A stretch of DNA of 48,934 bases, from positions 1-48,934 of the forward strand of contig RFGV01000040.1 in NCBI GenBank assembly GCA_003696605.1. The letters are read 5' to 3'. Source of the stretch: Chloroflexota bacterium. Its GTDB lineage: Bacteria > Chloroflexota > Anaerolineae > Promineifilales > Promineifilaceae. Numbering within the stretch: the first letter of the stretch is position 1; the number at the start of each line of letters is the position of its first letter. The notes under the pieces are model-generated. The model was not told where the DNA came from. It saw nothing but the letters and a program-made list of their open reading frames with translations, and did no database searches. The position numbers were made by a program, and so were the translations under genes. Shown here piece after piece: positions 17,229 to 26,367 of the stretch.

Positions 17229-19267
17229 TTCACTTCAAATAAAATATAGGCATCCTGCCATCTTCTGATTTCTTGCAAGTGACTGGTCTGTAATTCGGCC
17301 AAGATCGCCAGGTCTTGGGAACGTATTGGGTCAAAACCAGCCTCTACAATAAAGTCTAGTCCTTCCTGATGGAGTAATACATGGGTAATGCCTTCTGCTC
17401 GCCACTGGTTGGCTATTTCGTCGGCTGTCGCGGCTTCGTGTTGGGTCAGGTGTAGCCAGCGGTCAAGGAGTGCATCGGGCAGGCAGGTTACCTGGCAGGC
17501 ATAGCTACGTGGCTCCCAGAGGAAAATGATTTTGCTGTCGTCAGGTAGCTGGTTTATGTCGTCCATGACTTGTTGGTAGATGCCCAGTTGGCGAGTAAGA
17601 AAACGGCCGTTTTCCTCCAACCCAATTATCACCGGCAAAGGATTCGTCAGGACAAATTCGTTCACCTGTGTAAACAGCATCAACCCCAATGTGAGTGTGA
17701 CAAGAACCTGCACCAGCCAATCCACAGCCAACTCTGGCCGCCGCAAATGACGTATGCGACTGATTGCCCCGCCTCCCAAAACGGCCGTAATACCAAATAC
17801 CGGCAACAGCAATCGTGTTTGTAACAGCAACGCCGAACGCGCCAGCCCCATCAACCAAAGCGCATAATTCACACCAAAAAACCAGAGGAGATGACCTGTG
17901 ATTGCTTTCTCCTCACGCCGCAAAAACGGCCAGGCGACAGGTAACAAAAACACGCCACCCAAAATGAATGGCCCAATCGTGGCATCATAATATTCCGTGC
18001 CGGTAGTGCCCAAAATGGTGGCCTCCAAAGGTGCAGTCAGCAGTCGCCAGGGAGCAGTTGCCCACAAGCCAGTTCCGGGACGATCGTACCACCATTGACG
18101 CCATGCATCCCAAAAACGGCCGTTTGTCAGCAAAAACGGATAAACCGGATTCCCCGTCGTCAGCCAATTTTCCAACAACCAGGGCAGCACCAATCCTGTC
18201 GTCACCACAGCCAATATCATCACCCGCCGCCCCAGCAATAACCAACCATCCCGTCTTGACACCCAACCCACACTTACCGCCAACGCCACAGGTACAGCCA
18301 CAGCAGTGTACTTGACGCCAGCACTCATCCCCCCAAACACCCCCATCAATATCAGCCAGCTCAACCCGGCATCACGATTCTCTCGCCAACGGACAAAAGC
18401 ATAAAAAGCAGCCGTCATATAAAACAAAAGCGTAATATCTACATACGCATCTCCCATTAACCCTAACAAAAGTGGGACAGAAAGATAAAAAATGGCGGAA
18501 AACCAGGCGGCTGTTTTGCCAAATAACCGACGTGCCATCACCACAGTCAGTGCCAGACCCATTATGCCGTATCCAAAATGGAATAGTGGGGCAGTTCCAT
18601 CGCCAACCAATGCCATCCCCAACAAAAATTGCATCTCACCCAACTGGGGAAACCCAAGATAAGGCAAATCAATGGCATGCGTGATACGACCCGCTTCCAA
18701 AAAAAGTCGTGGCCCGGTAAGGTGATAGACCAGTGCATCCCATGCTGTTTCGGGAACAAGTGCCAGTATAAATGCTATTGCCAGATTGATGATGATGTAA
18801 ATTAGCCAAACGCGCTGAAAACCATCTTGGGGACGTGGCCAGGTAATGGCCAGCCAATCAGCCAGAGCTTGCCGCCAATAGTTGCGCCACAGAAATGCCA
18901 GCAGGAGCAGGAGTAACCAGAGGAAAAACGGCCGTATGCCTCCCATCAGTCCCAACACCAGCACACCCAACGACATACTCCCCAGCCCCACACCGGCAGC
19001 CAATACCAGCCGCACCACCGGTTCCTCCTCTTGTAGCCAGCTCTCCACCAACCAATAACCAGCCCCCGCACCGACAAGACTGATACCCAGCCAACCCAAT
19101 ATGCTAATAAACGTGCGCCCCAAACCGACCAGTTGTGTTGTATCAAACGGCTTATGTGCCCAAAAGTAACCCGCCATCAGGACAAACAACCAGAAAATGA
19201 GAAAAACGGCCGTTCCCAGCCACTTCACACGCAATCCTTGTTCATCCAATCCGTTCTTTTCCGTCAT
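17225..19267 (-). CDS. Large polytopic membrane glycosyltransferase-like protein, first gene of the operon
   Basis: With the ATG at 19267 (preceded by GGGAGAGG) the protein has 680 residues; a reading to 19348 has no ribosome site. About twelve helices are visible. The first long outer loop has ETAWDALVYHLTGPRLF, followed by LPYLGFPQLGEMQFLLG. This resembles the E-x-W-D-x-L-x-Y-H-L signature of large GT39-related membrane proteins in Chloroflexota and other phyla. The C-terminal 120 residues are soluble. It is the promoter-proximal gene of the operon, with 256 bp separating it from the divergent amidase gene. The family is clear as a GT-C-type membrane protein; enzymatic activity is inferred. 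Confidence 0.75.
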   Translation of the reverse strand: MTEKNGLDEQGLRVKWLGTAVFLIFWLFVLMAGYFWAHKPFDTTQLVGLGRTFISILGWLGISLVGAGAGYWLVESWLQEEEPVVRLVLAAGVGLGSMSLGVLVLGLMGGIRPFFLWLLLLLLAFLWRNYWRQALADWLAITWPRPQDGFQRVWLIYIIINLAIAFILALVPETAWDALVYHLTGPRLFLEAGRITHAIDLPYLGFPQLGEMQFLLGMALVGDGTAPLFHFGYGIMGLALTVVMARRLFGKTAAWFSAIFYLSVPLLLGLMGDAYVDITLLFYMTAAFYAFVRWRENRDAGLSWLILMGVFGGMSAGVKYTAVAVPVALAVSVGWVSRRDGWLLLGRRVMILAVVTTGLVLPWLLENWLTTGNPVYPFLLTNGRFWDAWRQWWYDRPGTGLWATAPWRLLTAPLEATILGTTGTEYYDATIGPFILGGVFLLPVAWPFLRREEKAITGHLLWFFGVNYALWLMGLARSALLLQTRLLLPVFGITAVLGGGAISRIRHLRRPELAVDWLVQVLVTLTLGLMLFTQVNEFVLTNPLPVIIGLEENGRFLTRQLGIYQQVMDDINQLPDDSKIIFLWEPRSYACQVTCLPDALLDRWLHLTQHEAATADEIANQWRAEGITHVLLHQEGLDFIVEAGFDPIRSQDLAILAELQTSHLQEIRRWQDAYILFEVK

Positions 19268-19389
19268 CAAGTCCGCCTCTCCCGTATATTTATCGGTAAT
19301 CAACAGGCTATTTTGCGTATGGGCACTAACCGCAAAAGCGTATAACAATCACTGGCAAATGTCCATTGGCAGATAGTACCAACACCAGT

Positions 19390-19429
19390 TTCACGCTTTT
19401 TATACACCCAAATTCACCCTTTTTATACT
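19390..19429 (+). promoter_or_regulatory. Two 16-nt direct repeats overlapping a possible -10, upstream of the amidase gene
   Basis: TTCACGCTTTTTATAC (19390-19405) and TTCACCCTTTTTATAC (19413-19428) differ at one base and are spaced 23 bp start to start, about two helical turns. The second ends in TATACT, a plausible -10 for the amidase gene at 19524. The arrangement suggests tandem promoters or a regulator binding twice on one face of the DNA. The divergent operon promoter must lie in the same 256-bp gap. Confidence 0.45.
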
Positions 19430-19523
19430 CTTCTCCTTTCACAAGACTGGTAAGATGAACACTGCCTGCCAACACCATAAACAACACATACGACACCAAA
19501 AGGAATCATAACGGAGTACAACC

Positions 19524-22403
19524 ATGCGACACAAGCGTGTTACGCTGATACTTTTGAGTCTTATCTTCTTGGGAGCTATTTGGCCAGAAATTTCTGTTGC
19601 CAGTAATCATTCACCCCAGGCTATCATCACCGAACTCACTTACGCTGGCAATACATTCCCACAAACGGAAAATACCGGCATATTAATAACCGATGCTGGC
19701 CTGACACTGGCCGATAATGTCAACACGGCCGTTTACCTCTCCCCCATCCTCACCGCCCCGGCCACCTTCAATGTCGTCATTCCCCAATGGATTGCTGACA
19801 TTCCGGATGGAACCAGTATGGGCATCATGCTCCGTACAGCCAAAACACCCGAAAACTGGAGTGAATGGTTTGAAATTGAAGCCCAACCAGACTGGATGTT
19901 GCCCGGCGAGCCAGATACTGTCGGCGCAATGATCGCCGTTCCCGCCGCCGACGTAACCCACCAATACATACAGGTAATGATCAGCTTCGGCCGTTACACC
20001 GACATGCCCGCTCCTGTCCTGCAACAACTCCGCCTCACATTCATAGACGCCACCGCTGGCCCCACAGAAGAAGAGCTGTTGGCCCAACAACAGGCATTAG
20101 ATGCGACCAATCCTGCCGCAGAAACAGAAACTGCCTATCCTCGCCCCACTGTCATCAGCCGTCAGGTGTGGTGCATCTACGACGACTGTAACTACACCAC
20201 TGGCCTTGAATACGAACCTGTCACTCACATGATTATTCACCATACCGTTTCCAGTAACGACAGTAGCGACTGGGCAGCCGTCGTTCGGGCCATCTGGAAC
20301 TTCCATACCTACACACGTGGTTGGGGTGACATCGGCTATAACTACCTTGTTGACTTAAACGGCGTCATTTACGAAGGACACAACAGTGAAGATTATCTGA
20401 ATTTAGATGTCGTGGGCACCCATGCCGCCATCGCCAATGCAGGCGGAATGGGGGTAGCTCTCATTGGCACATTTACCACCCCAGAAGAGTATTCCGTTTC
20501 GGGCACACCCTCACAAGCAATGCTAGACGCAACGGCCGATTTGTTGGCCTGGAAAGCATCCCAGCGCAACATTGATGTGTACGATGCAGCCCGTATGGTC
20601 AACACAAGCTGGGGGCTCCCCCAACTTATGGGACATCGGGATGTGTATGGCGGAACGGCCACGCTATGCCCCGGTGGTAATGCGTACAATCTCTTGCCCT
20701 GGTTGCGAGATGCCGTCGCCAGCAGGTTGAATTATGTATCGCCATATATCTATGTGGATGAGTTGAGCGGCAACTTTACCAAAAGTAATAGCACCTGGCA
20801 TGAAGGCCCGCGCGGGTGTGGTAATAATGGACATTCGTATTACACATGGTCTACTACTGATCCGGCACAAAGCACAAACTGGGGGGAATGGCGACCGAAT
20901 GTCCCGGAAAACGGCCGTTATCTCATTGAAGTCTATGCCCCCTACTGCGACACCGGCGCACCAGAAACAGATGGCGCAACCTACGAAATTCAACACGCCA
21001 ACGGCACAAGTACCGTCGTTGTCAGCCATAACAACAACGTAGGATTATGGATGCCATTAGGTGAGTTTGATTTACAAGCCGGACAAAACACCGTCATTCG
21101 CCTCACAGACCTGACAGCTACTGATTCCGGGCGTGGTGTCTGGTTCGATGCCGTACGCCTGAAAATGGTCCCCCCACAAGCAACAAACAGTCTGCCAACA
21201 ACAAATGCCTGGGTCAATGACTTAAATGTCTCTTTTTCCTGGAATATCTTGAATCCATCTGGTGTACAGACGACCACATTGCAAGTAGCCACCGATGCGG
21301 CGTTCACCAACCCGGTATGGACAACTTCATGGGGAACGGCCGTTACCAATACCACCCACACCTTCACCCAAGAATACCCCGACCTATATTGGCGCGTCAT
21401 CCTCACCCCCACCCTCGGCAACACCGTCAGCTCACCAACCACCCGCTTTGGCCTGGACACAACACCCCCCACAACTACCATCACATCACTCCAACACAAA
21501 CTAGCCAACAACACCTACGAACTCACCTGGCAAGGAAGCGATGCCCTCTCCGGCCTGGCCAGCTACTCAATAGAATACCGCCCAGACAACGACATCAACT
21601 GGACACCCTGGTTAACAGATACCACAGCAACCAGCGCCATCTTCACCCCACCAGATCCCAAACAAACTTACTGGTTCCGCGTACAAGGAAAAGACATAGC
21701 CGGCAATATTGAACCCAGCCATGCAGGAAATGGCGACATCAACACCACACAGGCAACGCCAGTCTTCAATCCAGCAGTCACTGGAAATACCCCCAAACCA
21801 GGTTGGCTTTCATCCCCCACAGTTACCTTTCGTTGGACAATAACAGATGTAACGGCCGTCTTTACCAGCACCCTCCAGATAGCTACCGACCCTTCCTTCA
21901 GCACCCCCATCCTCACGCAAACAATCCCCGCTCCCCAACTCACCTACACCCACACCTTTACCCAGGAATACACCACCCTATACTGGCAAACAACCATAAC
22001 CATGGAACCACCCACCCCCGGCCTAACCGATACCATCAAAACAACCATACTCAGCTTCGGCCTCGACTACACCCCGCCAGATGCCAACATCAGCACAATC
22101 TACACCCTCGCCACCGATTCCTATCTCATCCAATGGCAAGGCAGCGACAACACCTCCGGCATAGCCACATACACCATCGAATATCGGGCTGTTGGTGAAA
22201 CCACCTGGACCCCCTTACTCACCAATACCACCATCACCCACACCCAATTCACCGCCCCCACACCCGGCCAAACCTACGAATTTCGGGCTTACGCCACCGA
22301 TGCAGCCGGAAACCAGGAAACACCACCCAACACGGCCGATCTCAACACAAATCAGGCAATTCCTCTGCCTCATGCTATAATGCTACCCGTCATCATACGG
22401 TAA
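19524..22403 (+). CDS. Secreted N-acetylmuramoyl-L-alanine amidase (PGRP/Amidase_2) with wall-binding and FnIII-like repeats
   Basis: A 959-residue exported protein. Residues 1-27 form a signal peptide. About 30-180 is a beta-rich domain. A PGRP/type-2 amidase domain spans about 205-400: MIIHHTV supplies the first zinc His, YNYLVDLNG the catalytic Tyr region, and GHRDVYGG followed by LCPGGN the second His and the Cys ligand, so the site looks intact. About 405-550 resembles a golvesin-C-terminal-like domain. Two tandem units of about 185 residues follow, each with FTQEY, a FGLD-TPP linker and an IEYR FnIII-like half. The protein ends in LPHAIMLPVIIR. It should cleave peptide stems from peptidoglycan outside the membrane. 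Codon use is strongly C/A-rich. Confidence 0.88.
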   Translation: MRHKRVTLILLSLIFLGAIWPEISVASNHSPQAIITELTYAGNTFPQTENTGILITDAGLTLADNVNTAVYLSPILTAPATFNVVIPQWIADIPDGTSMGIMLRTAKTPENWSEWFEIEAQPDWMLPGEPDTVGAMIAVPAADVTHQYIQVMISFGRYTDMPAPVLQQLRLTFIDATAGPTEEELLAQQQALDATNPAAETETAYPRPTVISRQVWCIYDDCNYTTGLEYEPVTHMIIHHTVSSNDSSDWAAVVRAIWNFHTYTRGWGDIGYNYLVDLNGVIYEGHNSEDYLNLDVVGTHAAIANAGGMGVALIGTFTTPEEYSVSGTPSQAMLDATADLLAWKASQRNIDVYDAARMVNTSWGLPQLMGHRDVYGGTATLCPGGNAYNLLPWLRDAVASRLNYVSPYIYVDELSGNFTKSNSTWHEGPRGCGNNGHSYYTWSTTDPAQSTNWGEWRPNVPENGRYLIEVYAPYCDTGAPETDGATYEIQHANGTSTVVVSHNNNVGLWMPLGEFDLQAGQNTVIRLTDLTATDSGRGVWFDAVRLKMVPPQATNSLPTTNAWVNDLNVSFSWNILNPSGVQTTTLQVATDAAFTNPVWTTSWGTAVTNTTHTFTQEYPDLYWRVILTPTLGNTVSSPTTRFGLDTTPPTTTITSLQHKLANNTYELTWQGSDALSGLASYSIEYRPDNDINWTPWLTDTTATSAIFTPPDPKQTYWFRVQGKDIAGNIEPSHAGNGDINTTQATPVFNPAVTGNTPKPGWLSSPTVTFRWTITDVTAVFTSTLQIATDPSFSTPILTQTIPAPQLTYTHTFTQEYTTLYWQTTITMEPPTPGLTDTIKTTILSFGLDYTPPDANISTIYTLATDSYLIQWQGSDNTSGIATYTIEYRAVGETTWTPLLTNTTITHTQFTAPTPGQTYEFRAYATDAAGNQETPPNTADLNTNQAIPLPHAIMLPVIIR

Positions 22404-22459
22404 GCATCAGCTACAAACGGCCAGCCATGCCGGTTTCTGGTCGTTGGAGGAGGACGGAA

Positions 22460-23662
22460 ATGGCGGAAATCGAACACGTAGATATCCTGATTGTCGGCAC
22501 AGGACCATCCGGCACATCCACAGCCCTGCACCTCGTCAAACAAAACCCTGCATGGGCCAAACGTATCATCATGGTAGACAAAGCCGTACACCCCCGCGAA
22601 AAACTGTGTGGCGGCGGTGTCACCCATCTCGGCCAAAACATTCTCGCCCGCCTGGGACTCCCTTTTGAGCCACAAAACTTCGAAGTACGTGAAGTACGCC
22701 TGGTGTACCGAGACAAAAGCTACTCATTCTATGGCAACCCCGTATTCCGGGTAGTAAGACGAGATGAATTCGACCACTGGCTGGTAAAAACGGCCGAATC
22801 CCTCGGCGTCCGTATCCGACAAGGCGAAGCCGTCAAGCAAGTCACCCCCCACCCTGACTACATCGAAGTCACCACCGACAAAGCCACCTTCCACGCCAAA
22901 GTCCTTGTCGCTGCCGATGGCTCCCGCAGCTTTATACGCCGTGCCCTCAAATGGGACGATGGCCCCGAACCCGCTCCGCGCGTCGCCCGCCTGTTAGAAG
23001 TACTCACCCCCGAAGACGCCCATACCCAACCCGAATTCAAAAACGGTGTAGCCATCTTTGATTTTTCACGCATGACCGACGGCCTGCAAGGTTACTATTG
23101 GGACTTTCCCAGCTATGTCAAAGGCCAGCCACACATGAACCGTGGCGTCTTTGACAGCCGTGCCGTCCCCAGCCGCCCCAAAGCCCCCCTAAAAGAAATT
23201 TTGCGCGATGCTCTGCGTCAACGTCAGCGCCGCCTGGAAGATTATCAGCTAAAAGGACACCCTATCCACTGGTGGAGTTCAAAAGCTCGCTTTGCCATGC
23301 CGCGTGTACTGCTGGTGGGAGATGCGGCTGGTGTGGACCCATTATTTGGCGAAGGTATTTCCTTCGCATTGGGATATGGTGAAGTGGCTGCCGCAGCCAT
23401 TGCTGATGCGTTTGCGCGTCAAGACTTTAGCTTTGCCACTTATAAAGCGCGGCTACGCAAACACCCCTTATTTTTTCAGTTACGTATTCGTACACGTCTG
23501 GCCCGTTTTGCCTACCTGTTGCAATACCCCTGGCTGGTGCGCTTGGGGTGGCAAGTGGCGCGCTGGGTTATCCGCTTTACCCGATGGCGCAACCCTGAAT
23601 ATGTGCCCGCAGAATCTCCCCGCCTGTTGTTGACTGATTTGGTCCAAACCAGCGGCGATTAA
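22460..23662 (+). CDS. Geranylgeranyl reductase family FAD-dependent oxidoreductase
   Basis: A 400-residue flavoprotein. The ATG at 22460 is preferred over 22427 because GGAGGAGG stands immediately before it and the FAD fold then starts at once: DILIVGTGPSGTST (GxGxxG dinucleotide site). Further on come EKLCGGGV, an ADGSRS motif, and LLVGDAAGVDPLFGEGISFAL, the GD motif of the p-hydroxybenzoate-hydroxylase-like superfamily in the geranylgeranyl-reductase branch. Members reduce isoprenoid side chains of quinones, lipids or chlorophyll, so a role in menaquinone or polyprenyl-lipid saturation is plausible. It sits 56 bases after the amidase stop and ends before a strong hairpin. Confidence 0.85.
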   Translation: MAEIEHVDILIVGTGPSGTSTALHLVKQNPAWAKRIIMVDKAVHPREKLCGGGVTHLGQNILARLGLPFEPQNFEVREVRLVYRDKSYSFYGNPVFRVVRRDEFDHWLVKTAESLGVRIRQGEAVKQVTPHPDYIEVTTDKATFHAKVLVAADGSRSFIRRALKWDDGPEPAPRVARLLEVLTPEDAHTQPEFKNGVAIFDFSRMTDGLQGYYWDFPSYVKGQPHMNRGVFDSRAVPSRPKAPLKEILRDALRQRQRRLEDYQLKGHPIHWWSSKARFAMPRVLLVGDAAGVDPLFGEGISFALGYGEVAAAAIADAFARQDFSFATYKARLRKHPLFFQLRIRTRLARFAYLLQYPWLVRLGWQVARWVIRFTRWRNPEYVPAESPRLLLTDLVQTSGD

Positions 23663-23681
23663 CTCCTGTTTTTTCAGGCTA

Positions 23682-23714
23682 AACAGGCCATCCGGTTTTT
23701 CCAGATGGCCTGTT
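23682..23714. terminator. Hairpin terminator between convergent genes
   Basis: AACAGGCCATC (23682-23692) pairs perfectly with GATGGCCTGTT (23704-23714), an 11-bp stem with an 11-base loop. It lies between the stops of the flavoprotein gene (+) and the tandem-paralogue gene (-) and could serve both strands. There is no long T-run on the + side. Confidence 0.65.
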
Positions 23715-23735
23715 GTTGGTTTGGGCTCAAGAAAT

Positions 23736-24326
23736 TTATGTGGTTGTTTCTGGTTCTTGTTTGGGAGAGCCGTATAACCACCAATATGTATCTTCTGGAT
23801 AGGCAGGTTTCCATACAGATTCCCAGACAAAGCTGCCCGGCTGCCAGCGACCTTTCAGGTTTTTGTCCAGGGTTGCCAGTTCTTCGATGACTTTTTTGTC
23901 CAGCCGGTATGGTGGTTGTTGGAGTTTGTTGATCATGGCTTGCAGGACAACACGGGTATCTACCACACGGGCGTAATATTCGCGCCCATGTCGGCTAAAT
24001 ACGCCGAGGTAGGCAATCCATTCGCTAAGGCGGGCTCGGATTTCGGTGTAGGTGCGTTGTTCGAAACGAACAACTTGTTCAGAAAGAAGGCGTTTGAGTT
24101 TGTTTACGGCCGTATCCAGCCGTACCTGTTCTTCGGGATGAAATTGAGATTTCAAGGCCAAAAGCCGATGTTGTCGCATCAAACATCCGCCAATCGTTAG
24201 TTTGGGCAAACCGGGTGGAACTAATGTCCAATGTGTGGCTTCGCTGGCCAGGTAAAGGTCCATTTCGTTTACCATGGCTTCATAGGTCATGAGGTCTCTG
24301 AGCAAAATTTCTTGCGCGTTTTGCAT
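23736..24326 (-). CDS. Uncharacterised helical protein, tandem paralogue A
   Basis: A 196-residue soluble protein that I do not recognise. It is a clear paralogue of the next gene on the same strand (24456-25040), by eye a little under half identical. Shared blocks are GGxLMRQHRLLAL (about 46-58), PEE-x-x-RLDTAV (about 64-74), PPYRL (about 139), LDKxLKxRWQxGxFVW (about 153-168) and YWWLYGxP near the end. The middle looks helical with heptad-like Leu/Val spacing. No signal peptide or membrane helix is visible. AAGGAAG stands before the ATG. The conserved Arg/His (RQHR) and the aromatic C-terminal motif may form a binding surface; no function should be assigned. Confidence 0.7.
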   Translation of the reverse strand: MQNAQEILLRDLMTYEAMVNEMDLYLASEATHWTLVPPGLPKLTIGGCLMRQHRLLALKSQFHPEEQVRLDTAVNKLKRLLSEQVVRFEQRTYTEIRARLSEWIAYLGVFSRHGREYYARVVDTRVVLQAMINKLQQPPYRLDKKVIEELATLDKNLKGRWQPGSFVWESVWKPAYPEDTYWWLYGSPKQEPETTT

Positions 24327-24455
24327 GGCACACTTCCTTTTTGTTTTGCCGGTCGTTTTGTACCACCGACAACACCATCAAACGGCCGTAACGCCTCCCC
24401 TGCCTGACATTTATAGTATAAACGATTTGCCCACCAAACGGAATGGATGGCGTAA

Positions 24456-25040
24456 TTATTGACCAGAACGAGGACGGCCGTATAGCCACCAATATTTGGC
24501 AGCCGGATATGCCGATTCCCATTCTGCTGGCCAGACAAATGTGCCTTTTTGCCAACGTGATTTCAGGCTTTTATCCAGCATGGTTACACGCTCAGGCACA
24601 GTTGGCTCCAGACGATATGGTGGCATTTGCAACTGGTCTATAATGGCCTCAATCATAGCGCGTGCTTCAACTGCTACCGGGTAATTACTATGTGCAGATT
24701 CCCCTTGTGCCAGATCTTTCAGATATTCGCTCCATTGGCGGATGCGCGCATCTAGCTCATGGTGGGCTTTTTGTTCCAAACGGACTATTTTTTCAGTAAC
24801 CGCCTGGTTAAATTGCATAACGGCCGTATCCAACCGGCCTATTTCTTCTGGTTCCAGTAAATGCCGCAAAGCCAACAACCGATGTTGTCGCATCAGATAC
24901 CCCCCCAACGTCAACATCGGCATACCACCTTTCATCATCCGCCAAAAAAGTACATCACTCACCAAATAGCTATCCATTTCACTGGCCATTGCTTCCAGTA
25001 TAGCCAGATCAGATTTCAATTTTTTAATACCATCCTGCAT
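24456..25040 (-). CDS. Uncharacterised helical protein, tandem paralogue B
   Basis: A 194-residue protein, upstream partner of paralogue A in a same-strand pair separated by 129 bp. The conserved blocks fall at the same positions: LTLGGYLMRQHRLLAL, RLDTAV, PPYRL, LDKSLKSRWQKGTFVW and YWWLYGRP. A strong GGAGG stands before the ATG. The 129-bp gap contains one ACGGCCGT copy and, on the minus strand, a TATACT-like hexamer near 24410-24423, so gene A may have its own promoter. The family is unrecognised. The perfect retention of the motifs in both copies argues that both are functional. Confidence 0.7.
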   Translation of the reverse strand: MQDGIKKLKSDLAILEAMASEMDSYLVSDVLFWRMMKGGMPMLTLGGYLMRQHRLLALRHLLEPEEIGRLDTAVMQFNQAVTEKIVRLEQKAHHELDARIRQWSEYLKDLAQGESAHSNYPVAVEARAMIEAIIDQLQMPPYRLEPTVPERVTMLDKSLKSRWQKGTFVWPAEWESAYPAAKYWWLYGRPRSGQ

Positions 25041-25190
25041 ATTTGCCTCCAGATGTTTCCAAAACGGCCGTCATGCCGCCTGAATTTAACACTCATTAAA
25101 TTTACCCGCCATATTTTTCAGGCAAGGGTATAATAACAACAGAAACCTTTTGAGCAACCAACAAGCGCAAATGCGCAAAGGATAAAAATC

Positions 25191-25490
25191 ATGAGTTCTA
25201 TCCGACGAGCCACAATCCTCAAGCTGGCATCTGCCGCTTATGAAATGGATCTGGATGTCATGAACGGCATTGTGCGTCAGGATGAAAACGGCCGTTGGTA
25301 TGTCGGCAACCACGATTTAACCGCCTGGCTAGAAAACCACCTTGGCGAAGAAATGGTGTTGGTTTCCGGCTCACTGGCCGATGAACGAGAAGTCCCCACA
25401 AGAACCTGTCGTACCTGCGGCCGCGACTATACCGATTTAGAATGCCCTTATTGTCGGGCAAATCGAATTCGATTAAGAGGCCACGCCTGA
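25191..25490 (+). CDS. Small zinc-ribbon-like protein of unknown function
   Basis: A 99-residue protein. The first 50 residues are a helical segment resembling a short helix-turn-helix or coiled region, ending near GRWYVGNHDLTAWLENHL. The C-terminal part has CRTCGRDYTDLECPYC, two CxxC knuckles nine residues apart, which should bind one zinc ion. A TATAAT (25129-25134) lies 57 bases upstream of the ATG, without a good -35. It ends ten bases before the next gene, another zinc-ribbon protein, so the two are probably cotranscribed. I do not recognise the family. Confidence 0.65.
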   Translation: MSSIRRATILKLASAAYEMDLDVMNGIVRQDENGRWYVGNHDLTAWLENHLGEEMVLVSGSLADEREVPTRTCRTCGRDYTDLECPYCRANRIRLRGHA

Positions 25491-25500
25491 AGGAATTTCT

Positions 25501-26367
25501 ATGAAGCGATTATTGCTGCCCATTCTTGTTATCCTGCTCACAGTTCTCACAGTTCAGGCACAAGAACCTGCCACACATCTGGAAACATTAAATATCGACC
25601 TTTGGCCAGATTTTGACCAACCCTCAGTTCTCATATTGCTCACAGGTCAGCTTTCTGCCAATGTGTCATTACCAGCTCAGGTCACGCTTCCGTTGCCCCC
25701 AGAAGCAACACTAAATGTTGTGGCTCGTATTACGTCCACCGGCAATATGATTGATGACCTGGTCTATGAAACAACGGCCGATTCTGTCACATTTACCCTG
25801 CCCGACCGGCAATTTCGGGTAGAGTACTATGTGCCTTACCAGGCACAAGAACTCAATCGCAATTTCTCATTCACCTGGCTGGCCAACCTGACAGTTAACC
25901 GACTGCGCGTTACCGTACAACAACCAGCAACGGCCGCTTCCCTGACCATAACCCCCGCGCCCATGCGCCAGGTCTCCAATACACCCGATGGCCTCACCTA
26001 CCACCTCCTGCCCGAATTAAGCGTCCCTGCTGGAGAACCCTATCAGGTACAATTGGCATACACCCTTACCGCTCCTGTGCTTACCATTAATGCGGACAGC
26101 ACAAACCAAACAACAGAAACGGCCGTTTCCACCCCCACCACCACAACCAACACCCGCTCCACCTTCAATATCCCCACCATCCTCGTCACCACCGGCCTGT
26201 TCCTCATCGTCATCGCTCTCATCTGGGGATACAACAGCCGCCGCCAGACACCCCGCCCCAAAACCAAACCAGCCCCAAAGCGACAAGCCCGTTATTGCCA
26301 CCAATGCGGCCACAAGCTCCGCCCCAACGACAAATTCTGCCGCGAATGCGGAACGGCCGTTCGTTAG
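25501..26367 (+). CDS. Membrane-anchored protein with outer beta domain and cytoplasmic zinc ribbon
   Basis: A 288-residue protein. Residues 1-20 form a signal sequence ending in VQA. About 25-195 is an extracytoplasmic beta-rich domain without Cys. A Thr-rich linker follows, then one membrane helix (about 226-244, TILVTTGLFLIVIALIWGY). The basic cytoplasmic tail ends in a zinc ribbon, YCHQCGHKLRPNDKFCRECG, with two CxxC pairs. This gives an outside sensor or adhesive domain joined through the membrane to an inside zinc ribbon. GAAGGAA precedes the ATG. It lies between the small CxxC protein and the ABC exporter genes. Function is unknown. Confidence 0.7.
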   Translation: MKRLLLPILVILLTVLTVQAQEPATHLETLNIDLWPDFDQPSVLILLTGQLSANVSLPAQVTLPLPPEATLNVVARITSTGNMIDDLVYETTADSVTFTLPDRQFRVEYYVPYQAQELNRNFSFTWLANLTVNRLRVTVQQPATAASLTITPAPMRQVSNTPDGLTYHLLPELSVPAGEPYQVQLAYTLTAPVLTINADSTNQTTETAVSTPTTTTNTRSTFNIPTILVTTGLFLIVIALIWGYNSRRQTPRPKTKPAPKRQARYCHQCGHKLRPNDKFCRECGTAVR

